From Sulfitobacter sp. F26204 (GTDB taxonomy: Bacteria; Pseudomonadota; Alphaproteobacteria; Rhodobacterales; Rhodobacteraceae), in the NCBI RefSeq assembly GCF_026410305.1, contig NZ_JAPMLQ010000003.1:434001-498000 (forward strand): DNA of 64,000 bases, written 5' to 3'. Positions within the stretch are counted from its first letter, which is position 1; every line of letters begins with the position of its first letter. Of this stretch, positions 1-8,897 are shown piece by piece. A program made the position numbers and the translations under genes. The notes under the pieces were generated by a model, which did not search any database, was not told the DNA's origin, and saw nothing but the letters and a program-made list of their open reading frames with translations.

Positions 1-622
1 GCTGCATAAGGGCGCAATGGAATGGTGCCGATACCGGCAATGGCAATGCCCGCTTGGCACCGGCCTCCTTAGCCAGCACAACTGCACGTTCAATAGCGGC
101 CTTGCTGCCGGAAATGACGTTCTGTGTCGGGTCGTTCTCATTGGCCAGTTGACAGATTTCGCCCTGTGCGGCCGCCTCTGCCACCTTTTCGACTGCATCA
201 GCCTCCAGTCCCAGCACCGCTGCCATTGCCCCCTGCCCGACAGGCACTGCCGCCTGCATGGCGCGACCGCGAATGCGCAACAATCGCGCCGTATCAGCCA
301 GTGAAACCGCGCCCGCAGCACAAAGCGCCGAATATTCACCAAGTGAATGCCCCGCAACAAATGCCGAGCGCTCAAGCCCGATGCCTTCCGCTTTCAACGC
401 CGCCATCGCGGCCATCGAGGTCGCCATCAAGGCTGGCTGTGCATTCTCAGTCAGGGTCAGCGCTTCAATCTCGCCCGACCAGATCAGATCAGAGAGCTTC
501 TCGCCCAAGGCCTCGTCAACTTCTTCAAATACGGCCCGCGCGGCCGGATAGGTCTCGGCTAATGTGGCCCCCATGCCGATAGTTTGTGCGCCCTGTCCGG
601 GAAAAACGAATGCAATGCTCAT
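1..622 (-). CDS. fabD: Malonyl-CoA:ACP transacylase, 3' part outside window
   Basis: FabD moves malonyl groups from CoA to acyl carrier protein for fatty acid synthesis in the cytosol. Reading from the ATG at 622 gives about 207 residues beginning MSIAFVFPGQGAQ. They carry the GQGAQ motif near residue 9 and the nucleophile elbow GHSLGEYSA, with the catalytic serine at about residue 93. Family members have about 310 residues, so the C-terminal third, including the catalytic histidine, lies beyond base 1. A G-rich ribosome site (GAGGGGG) precedes the ATG. The gene lies on the strand opposite rpsF-rpsR-rplI, with YceI genes between them. Confidence 0.93.
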   Translation of the reverse strand, partial: MSIAFVFPGQGAQTIGMGATLAETYPAARAVFEEVDEALGEKLSDLIWSGEIEALTLTENAQPALMATSMAAMAALKAEGIGLERSAFVAGHSLGEYSALCAAGAVSLADTARLLRIRGRAMQAAVPVGQGAMAAVLGLEADAVEKVAEAAAQGEICQLANENDPTQNVISGSKAAIERAVVLAKEAGAKRALPLPVSAPFHCALMQ

Positions 623-763
623 GATAGCCCCCTCAATATATTTCAAAAATGTCTAGCCTGCACAGATGCGCGGAACAAGGGCGCAGAGTTGATGTGCACA
701 AACAGACAATTGCAGCCAAATTTGGTTTGGCTATCTATGACCGGAAATTGTCAGGAGCAATAA

Positions 764-1966
764 ATGGCCATTACGAACACCGAAACGCGATATGGTAGTG
801 TGACAAAAGGCTTTCACTGGCTGACCGCCTTTCTTATCATTACGTTGATCCCGCTTGGCTTGATCGCAAATCGCCTTCCCTTTGAAACTGACGCTGAACT
901 GGCGCAAAAGGCCTGGCTGTTTTCCCTGCACAAGACACTTGGTGTCACTGTCTTTTTCGTGGCGATACTGCGCCTCCTTTGGACCCTATCCCAGCCCAAA
1001 CCTCGCCTGTTGAACACAGATAGGCTGGTCGAGAGCTTCACAGCAGAAATGGTGCATTGGCTGCTTTATGCCTCGTTGATCATTGTTCCCTTGTCAGGGT
1101 GGATCTCACATGCCGCCGCACAAGGATTCGCGCCGATCTGGTGGCCATTTGGCCAATCCCTGCCGCTGGTGCCAAAATCCACGGGAATCGAACACCTCTT
1201 TTCTTCCGTGCATTGGTTTGCCAGCAAGCTGCTGGCCCTGTCTGTGCTCCTTCATATCGCAGGTGCTCTCAAACACCACTTTGTCGATCATGATGTCACC
1301 CTGCGCCGAATGTTGCCCGGTGACCTGTCAATCGGTTCGCTGCCTATACAGAAGCATAGCCGCAAGCCGATCATCGTCGCCGCAGCTGTTTGGGCATTGG
1401 TCATTGCCCTGGGCACCACCCAAGGGATAAGCGACAAAAACAGCACGTTTTCAGGCAAGTCACTGGCTGAGGTCACCTCGGACTGGTTGGTGGACAGGGG
1501 AAGCATCGAAATCACCGTCGTCCAGTTCGGAAGCGAAGTAACCGGTAATTTTGCCGATTGGACTTCAGCAATCAGTTTTGATGAAACGATCCCCGAAGGC
1601 GAGGTCGGCCACGTCACAACAACGATTGCAATTCCTTCTCTCACGCTTGGTTCGGTCACACAGCAGGCCTTTGGAGTCGATTTTTTTGACGCCGCAACCT
1701 ATGAAACGGCCAAATTCGACGGGGTGATCCGCCACGCCATTGACGGCTACGAAGCGGTCGGCACCCTGACAATCAAGGACATAACAGTGCCGTTGGTCTT
1801 GCCTTTTAATCTGGCAGTGAACGAAGACGTCGCTGAAATGAGGGCCGATTTGACCCTGGACCGTCGAGACTTTGGCATCGGCGACAATATCGGCGATGAG
1901 GCCAGTCTTGCTTTTGCGGTCAAACTGGCGATCAAGCTTAAGGCCAGTCGCAGCGCGCCAGAATGA
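764..1966 (+). CDS. Cytochrome b561 / YceI domain fusion protein
   Basis: This is a 400-residue inner-membrane protein with two parts. Residues 1-185 form a four-helix b561 diheme module. Histidines such as H18 in the first helix, the HKTLG histidine near 54, and the HWFASK and LLHIAG histidines fit heme ligands. After a further helix near residue 205, about residues 220-400 form a YceI-like lipocalin fold, which in this family binds isoprenoid-type lipids. The start has a good site (CAGGAG). A plausible role is electron exchange between a quinone-like ligand and the membrane, but this is inferred. A separate YceI gene follows on the other strand. Confidence 0.85.
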   Translation: MAITNTETRYGSVTKGFHWLTAFLIITLIPLGLIANRLPFETDAELAQKAWLFSLHKTLGVTVFFVAILRLLWTLSQPKPRLLNTDRLVESFTAEMVHWLLYASLIIVPLSGWISHAAAQGFAPIWWPFGQSLPLVPKSTGIEHLFSSVHWFASKLLALSVLLHIAGALKHHFVDHDVTLRRMLPGDLSIGSLPIQKHSRKPIIVAAAVWALVIALGTTQGISDKNSTFSGKSLAEVTSDWLVDRGSIEITVVQFGSEVTGNFADWTSAISFDETIPEGEVGHVTTTIAIPSLTLGSVTQQAFGVDFFDAATYETAKFDGVIRHAIDGYEAVGTLTIKDITVPLVLPFNLAVNEDVAEMRADLTLDRRDFGIGDNIGDEASLAFAVKLAIKLKASRSAPE

Positions 1967-2024
1967 CAAAGACAAGGCCCACCGGTTCCCGGCAGGCCCT
2001 GTCCCCTTAATCGTCGATGGCGCC

Positions 2025-2594
2025 TTACTCGACCTTCATTGCCTCGATCGAAATTTGGATTTGCACTTCGTCACTCACATAAGGCGCAAAGGCTCCCATA
2101 TCAAAATCTGACCGTAAAACCGTTGTTGTAGCGTCAAAACCTGCCCAGTCCTGTCCTGTCTGAGGATGATCACCTTTCTGGTTCAATCTGGCATCCAGCA
2201 CGACAGATTTGGTGATGTCATTCATCGTCAGATCGCCGGTGATCAACGCAGTAACTTCGCCGGTCACTTCAATCTGCGTCGATGCAAAGGTGACCATGTC
2301 GCCCTCTGCAACATCAAAGAATTCACCGGACATGAAATGCGTCATGCGCTGTTCCCAACCGGTAAACAACGATGCAACAGGGATCGACACGTTGACCAAA
2401 GAATTTTCCGGTATCTCGGCATCAAACATGATTTCGCCTTCAAATCCTGAAAACATACCGTAAGTTGTTGAAAAACCAAGGTGGTTGTAACTGAACAGCA
2501 CTTGGCTATGGCTGGCATCCAGCATGTATTTGTCAGCAGCATATGCGCCGGAAGCGCCCAGTGTCAGGGCAACGGCGAGCATAAGGGATTTCAT
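2025..2594 (-). CDS. YceI family periplasmic lipid-binding protein
   Basis: The 189-residue protein begins with a Sec signal peptide (about residues 1-19, cleavage after SGAYA). The YceI barrel follows, with the family pattern DASHSQVLFSYNHLGFS near the N-terminus and a C-terminal region ending in EVQIQISIEA. Related proteins bind long isoprenoids and are often co-encoded with b561 cytochromes, as here, where the convergent neighbour is a b561-YceI fusion. The ATG at 2594 has a TGGAG site 9 bases upstream. The 58-base gap to the convergent fusion gene holds only an imperfect GGCC-based stem, so termination there is uncertain. Confidence 0.9.
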   Translation of the reverse strand: MKSLMLAVALTLGASGAYAADKYMLDASHSQVLFSYNHLGFSTTYGMFSGFEGEIMFDAEIPENSLVNVSIPVASLFTGWEQRMTHFMSGEFFDVAEGDMVTFASTQIEVTGEVTALITGDLTMNDITKSVVLDARLNQKGDHPQTGQDWAGFDATTTVLRSDFDMGAFAPYVSDEVQIQISIEAMKVE

Positions 2595-2705
2595 TTATTC
2601 AATCTCCAGTGGTTGATAGGTTGGGGCAAACTGCGCATCGTTTTCTTATTTCACAACCCAACATGGCTCCACAGAAGCTGCGCATTTGTGAACACTCGTG
2701 ACACG

Positions 2706-2740
2706 GCACAAAACAAGCGCGCTGACATCATCAGCGCGCT
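2706..2740 (-). terminator. Rho-independent terminator of the 164-residue membrane protein gene
   Basis: A perfect 10-base inverted repeat (AGCGCGCTGA at 2716-2725, TCAGCGCGCT at 2731-2740) with a 5-base loop. Read on the minus strand it is followed by a TGTTTTGT tail. It sits about 30 bases past the stop codon of the gene at 2773-3267. Confidence 0.75.
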
Positions 2741-2772
2741 GGAAAATGAACCTGAATTTTGAGTGATCGAAC

Positions 2773-3267
2773 CTAGGCAAGCTTGCCGGCATCGCGCAGC
2801 CCGGCAACCAGACTCGACAGGGCGGAGCGGTCAGTCAAGCTGACCTCGGCCAGGAATTTGCCCGCATGATCCCACAAGCGCACAACGCTCCCCTCATGTT
2901 CGGCCCGCGCCAACTGCGCAAAACCACAGCTTTGCAAAACTTCAGGGACGACCCCGCGCTGGCGACGCACAAGCCGGACTTCACGACGGATAGTGTCAAT
3001 TTCGACCTCAGGGGTGCGCGGTTTGGCGCTGGAACTGACCAATCCCAAACCTGCGATCACGGCAGTGAGCGACAGGATCAGTTTGAACAGCATGACGTCG
3101 TTTTCCCATGACGATCCGGGAACCATCCACAGTGCAAGCGCCGCAATGGTCAGAGACACACCCACCAGCCGTTGCGCACCACGAACGATCATCCGACCGC
3201 CATCAACCATACGCACGGGTTCGGCTGCGGGGGGGGTTGGATTCATAAACTCTGCTGTTGCAGTCAT
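2773..3267 (-). CDS. Conserved two-helix membrane protein of unknown function
   Basis: The 164-residue protein has a short cytosolic N-terminus and two predicted membrane helices (about residues 33-50 and 60-80). A soluble C-terminal domain of about 80 residues is rich in charged residues and ends in a region like SLTDRSALSSLVAGLRDAGKLA. I do not recognise a named family, although the helical hairpin plus small PH-like tail resembles uncharacterised roseobacter proteins. The ATG at 3267 is preceded by GAGGGA. It is monocistronic, with its own terminator. A cluster of TTGTT/AACAA palindromes lies 27-52 bases upstream of the start and could control it. Confidence 0.7.
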   Translation of the reverse strand: MTATAEFMNPTPPAAEPVRMVDGGRMIVRGAQRLVGVSLTIAALALWMVPGSSWENDVMLFKLILSLTAVIAGLGLVSSSAKPRTPEVEIDTIRREVRLVRRQRGVVPEVLQSCGFAQLARAEHEGSVVRLWDHAGKFLAEVSLTDRSALSSLVAGLRDAGKLA

Positions 3268-3844
3268 TGTCTTATCCCTCGGTCTTGGTTTTGTTGTTGA
3301 ACAATTGTTCCGCGAACAAAAAGACCAAAAAGGGGCAGTCCCAAGTCAGAGCTGCGACCATGTCGGGGTATTAAGGTGTTGCGATGTCAAGCAAACCGCA
3401 CTGCAACCGCAAAACATCCCTTGGACGCGACAGGTCAGGGAACAACAGCCGGCAGCTGAACCAAGGCGTCAACCCTGTTTGCCCTACCCTCAGCGACAAG
3501 GTCGTCGCCTCACTCAAGCATTCGGGAACGCATTGACCATTCAGTTCGATGCCGACATGAATTCGGCGCAGGTCCTATCAATCTCCTTGATTGCCATAGG
3601 TCGCCCCTCAAGTGTCCCTGAAACCTGCCAATCACTGCCCAGGGCAAACCAGCCTGAACTTCAAATCAACGATCCCGATCCCGTCCCCTGTCCGCCTTCG
3701 CCACGCACGGCCCTTGCCCTGCCCGCCAATGCGTGTATATGGACACTTCCTTTGCAAAGATTTGAACCGCGCAGTCTCTCGTGGTAGGGCCGCAAAGGAA
3801 TGTGCCCTGCCTATGAAATGCGCCTCGAAATAAATGGAGATACC
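3268..3844. other. 577-base intergenic region upstream of the rpsF operon
   Basis: No convincing gene is present. Open frames here are extensions of antisense frames and lack ribosome sites. The left end holds the palindrome cluster at 3294-3319. The right end must contain the promoter and leader of rpsF, but no clear -35/-10 pair or known S6:S18 mRNA-binding structure could be identified by eye. Confidence 0.5.
3294..3319. promoter_or_regulatory. Overlapping palindromes, possible operator
   Basis: TTGTTGAACAA (3294-3304) is a perfect palindrome around a central G. It overlaps GAACAATTGTTC (3299-3310), and TTGTTCCGCGAACAA (3305-3319) follows immediately. The cluster lies just upstream of the minus-strand gene starting at 3267. 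The repressor is unknown. The spacing does not fit the alphaproteobacterial LexA box (GTTC-N7-GTTC). Confidence 0.4.
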
Positions 3845-4198
3845 ATGCCGCTGTATGAGCATGTTATGATTGCGCGTCAGGATCTGTCCAACACGCAAGC
3901 TGAAGGCCTTATCGAACATTTTGGCACCGTCCTCGCCGACAACGGCGGCAAACTCGTTGATAGCGAGTATTGGGGCGTCAAAACGATGGCATATAAAATC
4001 AACAAGAACCGCAAGGGCCACTATGCCTTCCTGCGCTCGGATGCCCCGGCTCCGGCTGTTCAGGAAATGGAGCGCCTGATGCGCCTGCATGACGACGTGA
4101 TGCGCGTTCTGACCATCAAAATGGACGAGCATAAAGAGCTGCCTTCTGTTCAGATGCAAAAACGTGACGAGCGCCCTGAGCGCCGCGAACGTCGCTAA
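3845..4198 (+). CDS. rpsF: 30S ribosomal protein S6
   Basis: The 117-residue protein binds the central domain of 16S rRNA together with S18. It shows the S6 pattern: MPLYEHVMIARQDLS at the start, GVKTMAYKINKNRKGHY in the middle and MRLHDDVMRVLTIK near the end. The tail is arginine and glutamate rich (RDERPERRERR). The ATG at 3845 is chosen over an earlier in-frame start because GGAG stands 7 bases upstream and the protein then begins exactly as the family does. It heads the rpsF-rpsR-rplI operon, 29 bases before rpsR. Confidence 0.97.
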   Translation: MPLYEHVMIARQDLSNTQAEGLIEHFGTVLADNGGKLVDSEYWGVKTMAYKINKNRKGHYAFLRSDAPAPAVQEMERLMRLHDDVMRVLTIKMDEHKELPSVQMQKRDERPERRERR

Positions 4199-4227
4199 CC
4201 CAAAGCTTGAGAGAAAGGACCTAAACC

Positions 4228-4455
4228 ATGGCCGCAAAACCATTTTTCCGCCGTCGCAAAGTCTGCCCCTTCTCGGGCGACAATGCACCTGCGATCGATT
4301 ACAAAGACACACGTCTGCTGCAGCGCTACATCTCTGAGCGTGGCAAAATCGTTCCTTCCCGTATCACTGCCGTTTCGGCGAAAAAGCAGCGTGAACTGGC
4401 CCGTGCCATCAAACGCGCCCGCTTCCTCGCCCTGCTGCCCTACGCTGTTAAGTAA
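4228..4455 (+). CDS. rpsR: 30S ribosomal protein S18
   Basis: This 75-residue basic protein has the S18 core [17 protein letters not shown], followed by [23 protein letters not shown]. It is the S6 partner on the small subunit platform. The ribosome site is AAAGGAC, and rplI starts 12 bases downstream. The N-terminal KVCPF cysteine is common in alphaproteobacterial S18. Confidence 0.97.
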   Translation: MAAKPFFRRRKVCPFSGDNAPAIDYKDTRLLQRYISERGKIVPSRITAVSAKKQRELARAIKRARFLALLPYAVK

Positions 4456-4467
4456 GGAGAAAAGCAC

Positions 4468-5109
4468 ATGCATGTAATCCTTCTGGAACGCGTTTCGAAA
4501 CTTGGCCAAATGGGCGAAGTTGTTGACGTAAAACCCGGCTATGCCCGCAATTTTCTTTTGCCTCAGGGCAAGGCGTTGAGCGCATCCAAAGCCAACATCG
4601 AAGCTTTCGAAGGCCGCAAGGCCCAGCTTGAGGCGCAAAACCTCGAGACCAAGAAAGAAGCCGAAGCGATGTCCGAAAAGCTGAATGGTCAGCAGTTCAT
4701 CGTGATTCGCTCCGCCTCCGACGCCGGTGCGCTTTACGGTTCTGTCACCACCCGCGACGCGGCAGAGGCAGCAACCGAGGCAGGCTTTACCGTCGATCGC
4801 AAACAGGTTGTTCTGTCTGCACCGATCAAGGAACTGGGCGTTCACGACGTTACCGTCATTCTGCACCCCGAGGTTGAAGCCACCATTCAGTTGAACGTCG
4901 CCCGTTCCCCTGAAGAGGCAGAGCTTCAGGCATCCGGTAAGTCCATTCAGGAACTGGCCGCCGAAGAAGAAGCTGCCGCAGATTTCGAGATCGCTGAATT
5001 GTTTGACGACATCGGTTCCGCCGCGTCCGACGACGAAGCACTGGCCGAAACAGTCGAAGCCGTGATCGAAGACGGTGCCGCCGATGAAGACACGACAACG
5101 GGCGCATAA
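4468..5109 (+). CDS. rplI: 50S ribosomal protein L9 with long acidic tail
   Basis: L9 binds 23S rRNA near the L1 stalk base. Residues 1-50 form the N-terminal domain ([19 protein letters not shown], then [15 protein letters not shown]). A long helix leads to the C-terminal domain ending near residue 148. The 213-residue length exceeds the usual 148-150. The extra 60 or so residues are an Ala/Glu/Asp-rich tail, as seen in other Rhodobacteraceae. AAGGAG precedes the ATG, and a strong terminator follows 25 bases after the stop. Confidence 0.97.
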   Translation: MHVILLERVSKLGQMGEVVDVKPGYARNFLLPQGKALSASKANIEAFEGRKAQLEAQNLETKKEAEAMSEKLNGQQFIVIRSASDAGALYGSVTTRDAAEAATEAGFTVDRKQVVLSAPIKELGVHDVTVILHPEVEATIQLNVARSPEEAELQASGKSIQELAAEEEAAADFEIAELFDDIGSAASDDEALAETVEAVIEDGAADEDTTTGA

Positions 5110-5134
5110 GCCGTTAGTGATTGAATGAAATAGG

Positions 5135-5165
5135 AAACGCCGCGCTTTCATGCGCGGCGTTTTTC
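5135..5165 (+). terminator. Terminator of the rpsF-rpsR-rplI operon
   Basis: An 11-base perfect stem (AAACGCCGCGC at 5135-5145, GCGCGGCGTTT at 5152-5162) with a 6-base loop ends in a T run. It lies 25 bases after the rplI stop. Confidence 0.92.
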
Positions 5166-5441
5166 GATGCTCACAAGTTTGAGTGCTGATCAGATGCGTC
5201 GCTTTTCCACACTTTGCACAGGCCGCTTGAATTTAGAATCGCTGCGCAATGCAATAAGAGCGCGGCTTACTTTCCTTACTGGTCTGCGGTCTCTTGCGCA
5301 TTTGCCCTGATGGGTTTCCAGAACCTGCCCTACCCCAAACCCAACTGCCGGATCCATTGGATCAAGCAGCAGGTCGATCGTCAGGTGTATGTCGGTTTTG
5401 TCTGTTCCACGACGTGCAGGCGATGGTGGCATCGCAGTTGA
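5166..5441. other. Intergenic region, no supported gene
   Basis: This stretch lies between the rplI terminator and the stop of the minus-strand gene at 5442. A minus-strand frame of 80 codons (5190-5432) exists but has no convincing ribosome site or family pattern. Nothing else was recognised. Confidence 0.4.
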
Positions 5442-5789
5442 TCAACCGCCGATCAACCGTTTCAGAAAGGAGCGTGGTTTAGTCGGTGCCTTTGTCGCTT
5501 CCTGGGTCTCAACCACGGGGGTAATCGGTGGTAGCGTGGCCGCTTTGGGCATAATTTTCTCAGGCATATCTGCCTCTTCGGGCATCTGAGCACGGCTTTG
5601 CATATGCGGGGGCTGCTGCAAATGTGGCTGCGGAGTGGGCGTACGTGTCATCGGCGACTGCTTCATCGCTTCGATTTCGTCGGCATTCGTGCCTTCTTCG
5701 GCCAGAAGCTCAGCAATGGTTTTCATCGTCAGGGCGGTTTTCTCGTAACCGTTTTCCCCCTTGATGGGTTCGATGCGTCCGTATTCCAT
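5442..5789 (-). CDS. Short proline-rich hypothetical protein
   Basis: This 115-residue soluble protein is not assigned to a family. The N-terminal 35 residues look ordered (a TMKTIAELLAEEGT helix). The middle is low complexity, rich in Pro, Gln and Met (for example TPTPQPHLQQPPHMQ). The C-terminus is basic (KPRSFLKRLIGG). The ATG at 5789 is preferred to one nine codons earlier because GGAG lies about 9 bases upstream of it. It faces the transglycosylase gene at 6072 across a 282-base divergent gap. The basic C-terminal helix could bind membrane or nucleic acid, but this is a guess. Confidence 0.55.
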   Translation of the reverse strand: MEYGRIEPIKGENGYEKTALTMKTIAELLAEEGTNADEIEAMKQSPMTRTPTPQPHLQQPPHMQSRAQMPEEADMPEKIMPKAATLPPITPVVETQEATKAPTKPRSFLKRLIGG

Positions 5790-6071
5790 TTCTCTAATCT
5801 CCAAAAATCTTGGCAAAAACCGCGAATATTCGTGCGATTACGTCGAGTGTGGACTGAAGCTATCCGCAAAATGTGGTAACTTTGCGGTAAGGCTTGGACA
5901 AATTGATGCCAAACTCTTCGGATCACCCGCCCCACCGGTTTCGCATCTCTGGCGTGTTATAACGTTTGATCGGCGGTGATGGGCGAAAGCCTGCCATTCG
6001 CTGGCCCCCTGGTTGCGGCAGATGGCCCTTGGCCCTTAATCTGCAGCACTGGAATCAAAGAAGCACAATTT

Positions 6072-6545
6072 ATGCACAGGACAACTCGCCGTACTTTTCT
6101 CATGCTTGTCTGCGCCTCCCTTGCTGGCTGCGCGACGCCGCGGCAACCAGACTCCGCACAGGCCGCCTTGCCGCTATTCCCCAATGAAACCCCTGAACTG
6201 CGTCGCAAGATCAACCATTGGGCTGATCATTACGAGCTGCCGCGCAGCCTGGTACACCGCCTGGCAATACGCGAAAGCACCCATAACCCACGTGCACGCA
6301 ATGGCCCCTATTACGGGTTGCTGCAAATCCTGCCTGCGACCGCGCGATCCATGGGATTTCGCGGCCAACCAACCGATTTGCTGGATGCTGATACCAACCT
6401 TGAGTTTGCCCTGAAATATCTGCGCGGTGCCTGGCTGCTGTCAGACGGGGATCATGCCACCGCCATAAAATGGTATGCGCGCGGTTATTATTACGAGGCA
6501 AAAAGACGGGGCATGTTGGTTGAAACCGGATTGCGCCAAAGCTGA
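6072..6545 (+). CDS. Lytic transglycosylase (SLT domain) lipoprotein
   Basis: A 157-residue outer-membrane or periplasmic lipoprotein cleaving peptidoglycan with formation of 1,6-anhydro ends. Residues 1-20 are a lipoprotein signal with the lipobox LAGC (C20). The SLT fold follows: IREST with the catalytic glutamate E68, then YYGLLQILPATAR (the usual G-L-hydrophobic-Q-I motif) and a C-terminal LKYLRGAW...YARGYY segment. An in-frame start exists 32 codons earlier, but only the ATG at 6072 puts the signal peptide at the N-terminus. At about 157 residues it is a minimal member with no extra binding domain. Confidence 0.88.
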   Translation: MHRTTRRTFLMLVCASLAGCATPRQPDSAQAALPLFPNETPELRRKINHWADHYELPRSLVHRLAIRESTHNPRARNGPYYGLLQILPATARSMGFRGQPTDLLDADTNLEFALKYLRGAWLLSDGDHATAIKWYARGYYYEAKRRGMLVETGLRQS

Positions 6546-6597
6546 ACCCTCTTGGTTTCCATCACCCTCTCTAGGGCCATGCACACGATACCCCCAC

Positions 6598-6630
6598 AAA
6601 AAAGGCCGCACATCACAGCGCGGCCTTTCG
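6598..6630 (-). terminator. Terminator of tig
   Basis: Stem AAAGGCCGC (6601-6609) pairs with GCGGCCTTT (6620-6628). Six A residues on the plus strand give the T tail for minus-strand transcription. It lies 23 bases past the tig stop. Confidence 0.88.
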
Positions 6631-6650
6631 AAGAATTAAAACTGTGTTGA

Positions 6651-7985
6651 TCACTCAGCGTCTTCAAGCGCCTCAACAGCCTTCTGCAATTCGTCCTTGG
6701 ACACTTCTTTCTCAGACACATTCGCGGCTTCTGCAATGTGGTCGACAACCTTGTCCTCAAACAAGGGCGCACGCAACTGCTGCTGCATTTGCTGGTTTTG
6801 CTGAACGAACTCAAAGAACTGGCGCTCCTGACCAGGGTATTGGCGCGCCTGATTCATGATTGCCTGGGTCATCTCGGCATCGGTCACCTCGACTTCGGCG
6901 CGCTGGCCGATCTCTGCCAGCAACAGTCCCAAACGCACGCGGCGGTTTGCCAGGGTTGTGTGTTCATCCGTTGTTTCGATCTCGGGGTGATCATGGCCTT
7001 CGACGTCAGGATTTTCTTCATGCCACAACTGATGCGCAATCTGGCCTGCTTCGGCTTTCACGAGTGACGGGGGAAGATCGAAATCGACCATCTTGTCCAA
7101 TGCGTCCAGCAAACCGCGCTTCATGACCGCGCGGGAGGCGCCGGCATATTCCGCCTCAAGACGCTCGGCGATTTGCACCTTCAACGCAGCCAGATCCTCG
7201 GCACCGAATTTCTTGGCCATTTCATCGTTGATTTCAGCGGCAACAGGTTCTTTGACTTCCTTGATGGTGCAATCGAATACGGCTTCTTTGCCTGCCAGAT
7301 GCTCTGCCTGGTATTCGTCCGGGAAGGTCACGGTCACAGCCTTTTCCTCACCCGCTTTCACACCGACCAATTGTTCTTCGAAACCTGGGATGAAGTTACC
7401 GGACCCCAGCACCAGAGGGAAATCATCCGCTGCACCGCCTTCAAAGGCTTCGCCGTCAACCTTGCCGAGGAAGTCCATGACAACCTGATCACCGTCTTTG
7501 GCTTTGGAACCTTTTTTGCGGGCTTTGAAATCCTGTGCGGTTTCAGCCAGATTCGCAAGCGCCTCTTCGATCGCTGCGTCGTCTGCCTTGACCACCAGCT
7601 TTTCCAACTTGATGCCGGACATATCCAACTCGGGAATCTCGGGAAGCGCTTCGTAGGACATGTCTACATTGACGTCATCGCCCTCTTTCCAGTCTTCGTT
7701 GGTCATTTTGACTTCGGGCTGCATTGCAGGGCGGTCGCCGGATTTCTCAAAATGTTCGGTCATGGCACCATCGATGCTTTCCTGCATCGCTTCGCCCATA
7801 ACCTTCTGGCCAAACTGCTTTTTCAGCAGTGCCATCGGAACCTTGCCTTTGCGAAAACCCTTCATCTCGACTTCAGGCTGCGCTTCGGCCAGTTTTTCGT
7901 TGACCTTGGCTTCCAGTTCAGCGGCGGTCACCGTGATGGAATAGGCGCGTTTCAGACCTTCGTTCAGCGTCTCATTGACCTGCAT
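6651..7985 (-). CDS. tig: Trigger factor, ribosome-bound chaperone and PPIase
   Basis: This 444-residue cytosolic protein binds the ribosome exit tunnel and nascent chains. The N-terminal ribosome-binding domain carries the signature GFRKGKVP (about residues 44-51). The FKBP-type isomerase domain follows ([20 protein letters not shown] onward, about 155-245). A long helical C-terminal domain ends in an acidic tail. The ATG at 7985 has GGAG 8 bases upstream, and the protein then begins [13 protein letters not shown] like other trigger factors. An upstream in-frame ATG would add 28 unrelated residues. clpX and clpP lie about 20 kb away rather than adjacent. Confidence 0.96.
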   Translation of the reverse strand: MQVNETLNEGLKRAYSITVTAAELEAKVNEKLAEAQPEVEMKGFRKGKVPMALLKKQFGQKVMGEAMQESIDGAMTEHFEKSGDRPAMQPEVKMTNEDWKEGDDVNVDMSYEALPEIPELDMSGIKLEKLVVKADDAAIEEALANLAETAQDFKARKKGSKAKDGDQVVMDFLGKVDGEAFEGGAADDFPLVLGSGNFIPGFEEQLVGVKAGEEKAVTVTFPDEYQAEHLAGKEAVFDCTIKEVKEPVAAEINDEMAKKFGAEDLAALKVQIAERLEAEYAGASRAVMKRGLLDALDKMVDFDLPPSLVKAEAGQIAHQLWHEENPDVEGHDHPEIETTDEHTTLANRRVRLGLLLAEIGQRAEVEVTDAEMTQAIMNQARQYPGQERQFFEFVQQNQQMQQQLRAPLFEDKVVDHIAEAANVSEKEVSKDELQKAVEALEDAE

Positions 7986-8176
7986 GTGTGCTCCATAAAA
8001 ATAAGCCGCGTGAGGGAATACGCGGGGGAAAATTTGCATCCTTCTATTAAGGTGTGCCCCAAGGTGCAAGGCCCGTTTGGCAAGGCGGGACCGGCCACGC
8101 CACCTTCCTGCCCGCCGCCAAGAAAATGCCTCACCGCCTGCCTGGGTATCAGCGCCCCTTGCAGGCTGAGACTGGC

Positions 8177-8461
8177 CTACATACCCAAGGCTTCTTTATA
8201 CATTTCCATCACCGCCTCTTCTTCGGCAATGTCATCCGCATCGCGTTTGCGCAGCGCAATAACCTTGCGTAAAACCTTGGTGTCGTAACCGCGTGCCTTT
8301 GCCTCGGCCATGACCTCTTTTTGCTGTTCGGCCAGATCTTTCTTCTCTGCGTCCAGCCGCTCGATCCGCTCGACAAACTGGCGCAGTTCATTTGCTGTGA
8401 CACGGTATGTTGCGTCGCCCTGGGCTTCAATAACGTCTGAATTGTTGGCTTGATCACTCAT
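8177..8461 (-). CDS. gapR: GapR-type nucleoid protein (DUF2312)
   Basis: The 94-residue protein matches the DUF2312/GapR family known from Caulobacter. Those proteins form tetramers that clamp overtwisted DNA ahead of forks and RNA polymerase. Visible family features are the coiled coil [21 protein letters not shown] (about residues 27-46), then [25 protein letters not shown], and an acidic end [15 protein letters not shown]. Full family length is about 89-95. CAGGAA precedes the ATG at 8461. It is a single gene between tig and a small membrane protein. Confidence 0.92.
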   Translation of the reverse strand: MSDQANNSDVIEAQGDATYRVTANELRQFVERIERLDAEKKDLAEQQKEVMAEAKARGYDTKVLRKVIALRKRDADDIAEEEAVMEMYKEALGM

Positions 8462-8576
8462 GTCTGGGTTTCCTGCGCTTGAGATCGTGTTTGCTTTGCA
8501 CGCTGACTACCCCCCGCTTTCGTGACCTGCAAGCCACCCTTGCCCCTGCGCGGCATTTGGCGTAGCGGATAGCGCC

Positions 8577-8816
8577 ATGGAAAATCAATCATCATCCGTC
8601 TTTGACATCGTCATCTGGTCCGGTGCCGCTCTGTCGCTGATGGGCCTTGCGGGTCTGGTCTGGTGCATTCTGCGGGTCAGCCGTGCCAAACGCGCCAATC
8701 TGGATGACGATGCAATGCGCAATGTGCTGCAATCCGCCTTGCCCGTGAACCTTGGTGCATTGTTTCTGTCGGTGATCGGTTTGATGATGGTCATCGTCGG
8801 TATCTTCCTCGCCTAA
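8577..8816 (+). CDS. Small two-helix membrane protein
   Basis: The 79-residue protein has membrane helices at about residues 9-31 and 55-78, joined by a basic then acidic loop (RVSRAKRANLDDDAMRNVLQ). I do not recognise a characterised family, though such proteins recur in roseobacters. The start at 8577 is the first ATG of the frame, and its ribosome site is weak. The gene stands alone 81 bases upstream of the persulfide dioxygenase-like gene, on the same strand. Confidence 0.65.
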   Translation: MENQSSSVFDIVIWSGAALSLMGLAGLVWCILRVSRAKRANLDDDAMRNVLQSALPVNLGALFLSVIGLMMVIVGIFLA

Positions 8817-8897
8817 GTGTATGGTTCGACACGTGAACCGCTTGGCGAAATCTGAAATTCGGGCTATCTTGCATCCTGACCAAGGAGAGACCCCGAG

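Noticed and set aside
3299..3317. GAAC/GTTC repeats as LexA box
   Set aside because: The spacing is N11 or inverted, not the direct GTTC-N7-GTTC of alphaproteobacteria.
2993..3787. 264-codon plus-strand frame
   Set aside because: The first part is antisense to the 164-residue gene, and the rest lacks a start or family pattern.
5190..5432. 80-codon minus-strand frame after rplI
   Set aside because: There is no ribosome site or recognisable domain, the composition is mixed, and it is likely noncoding.
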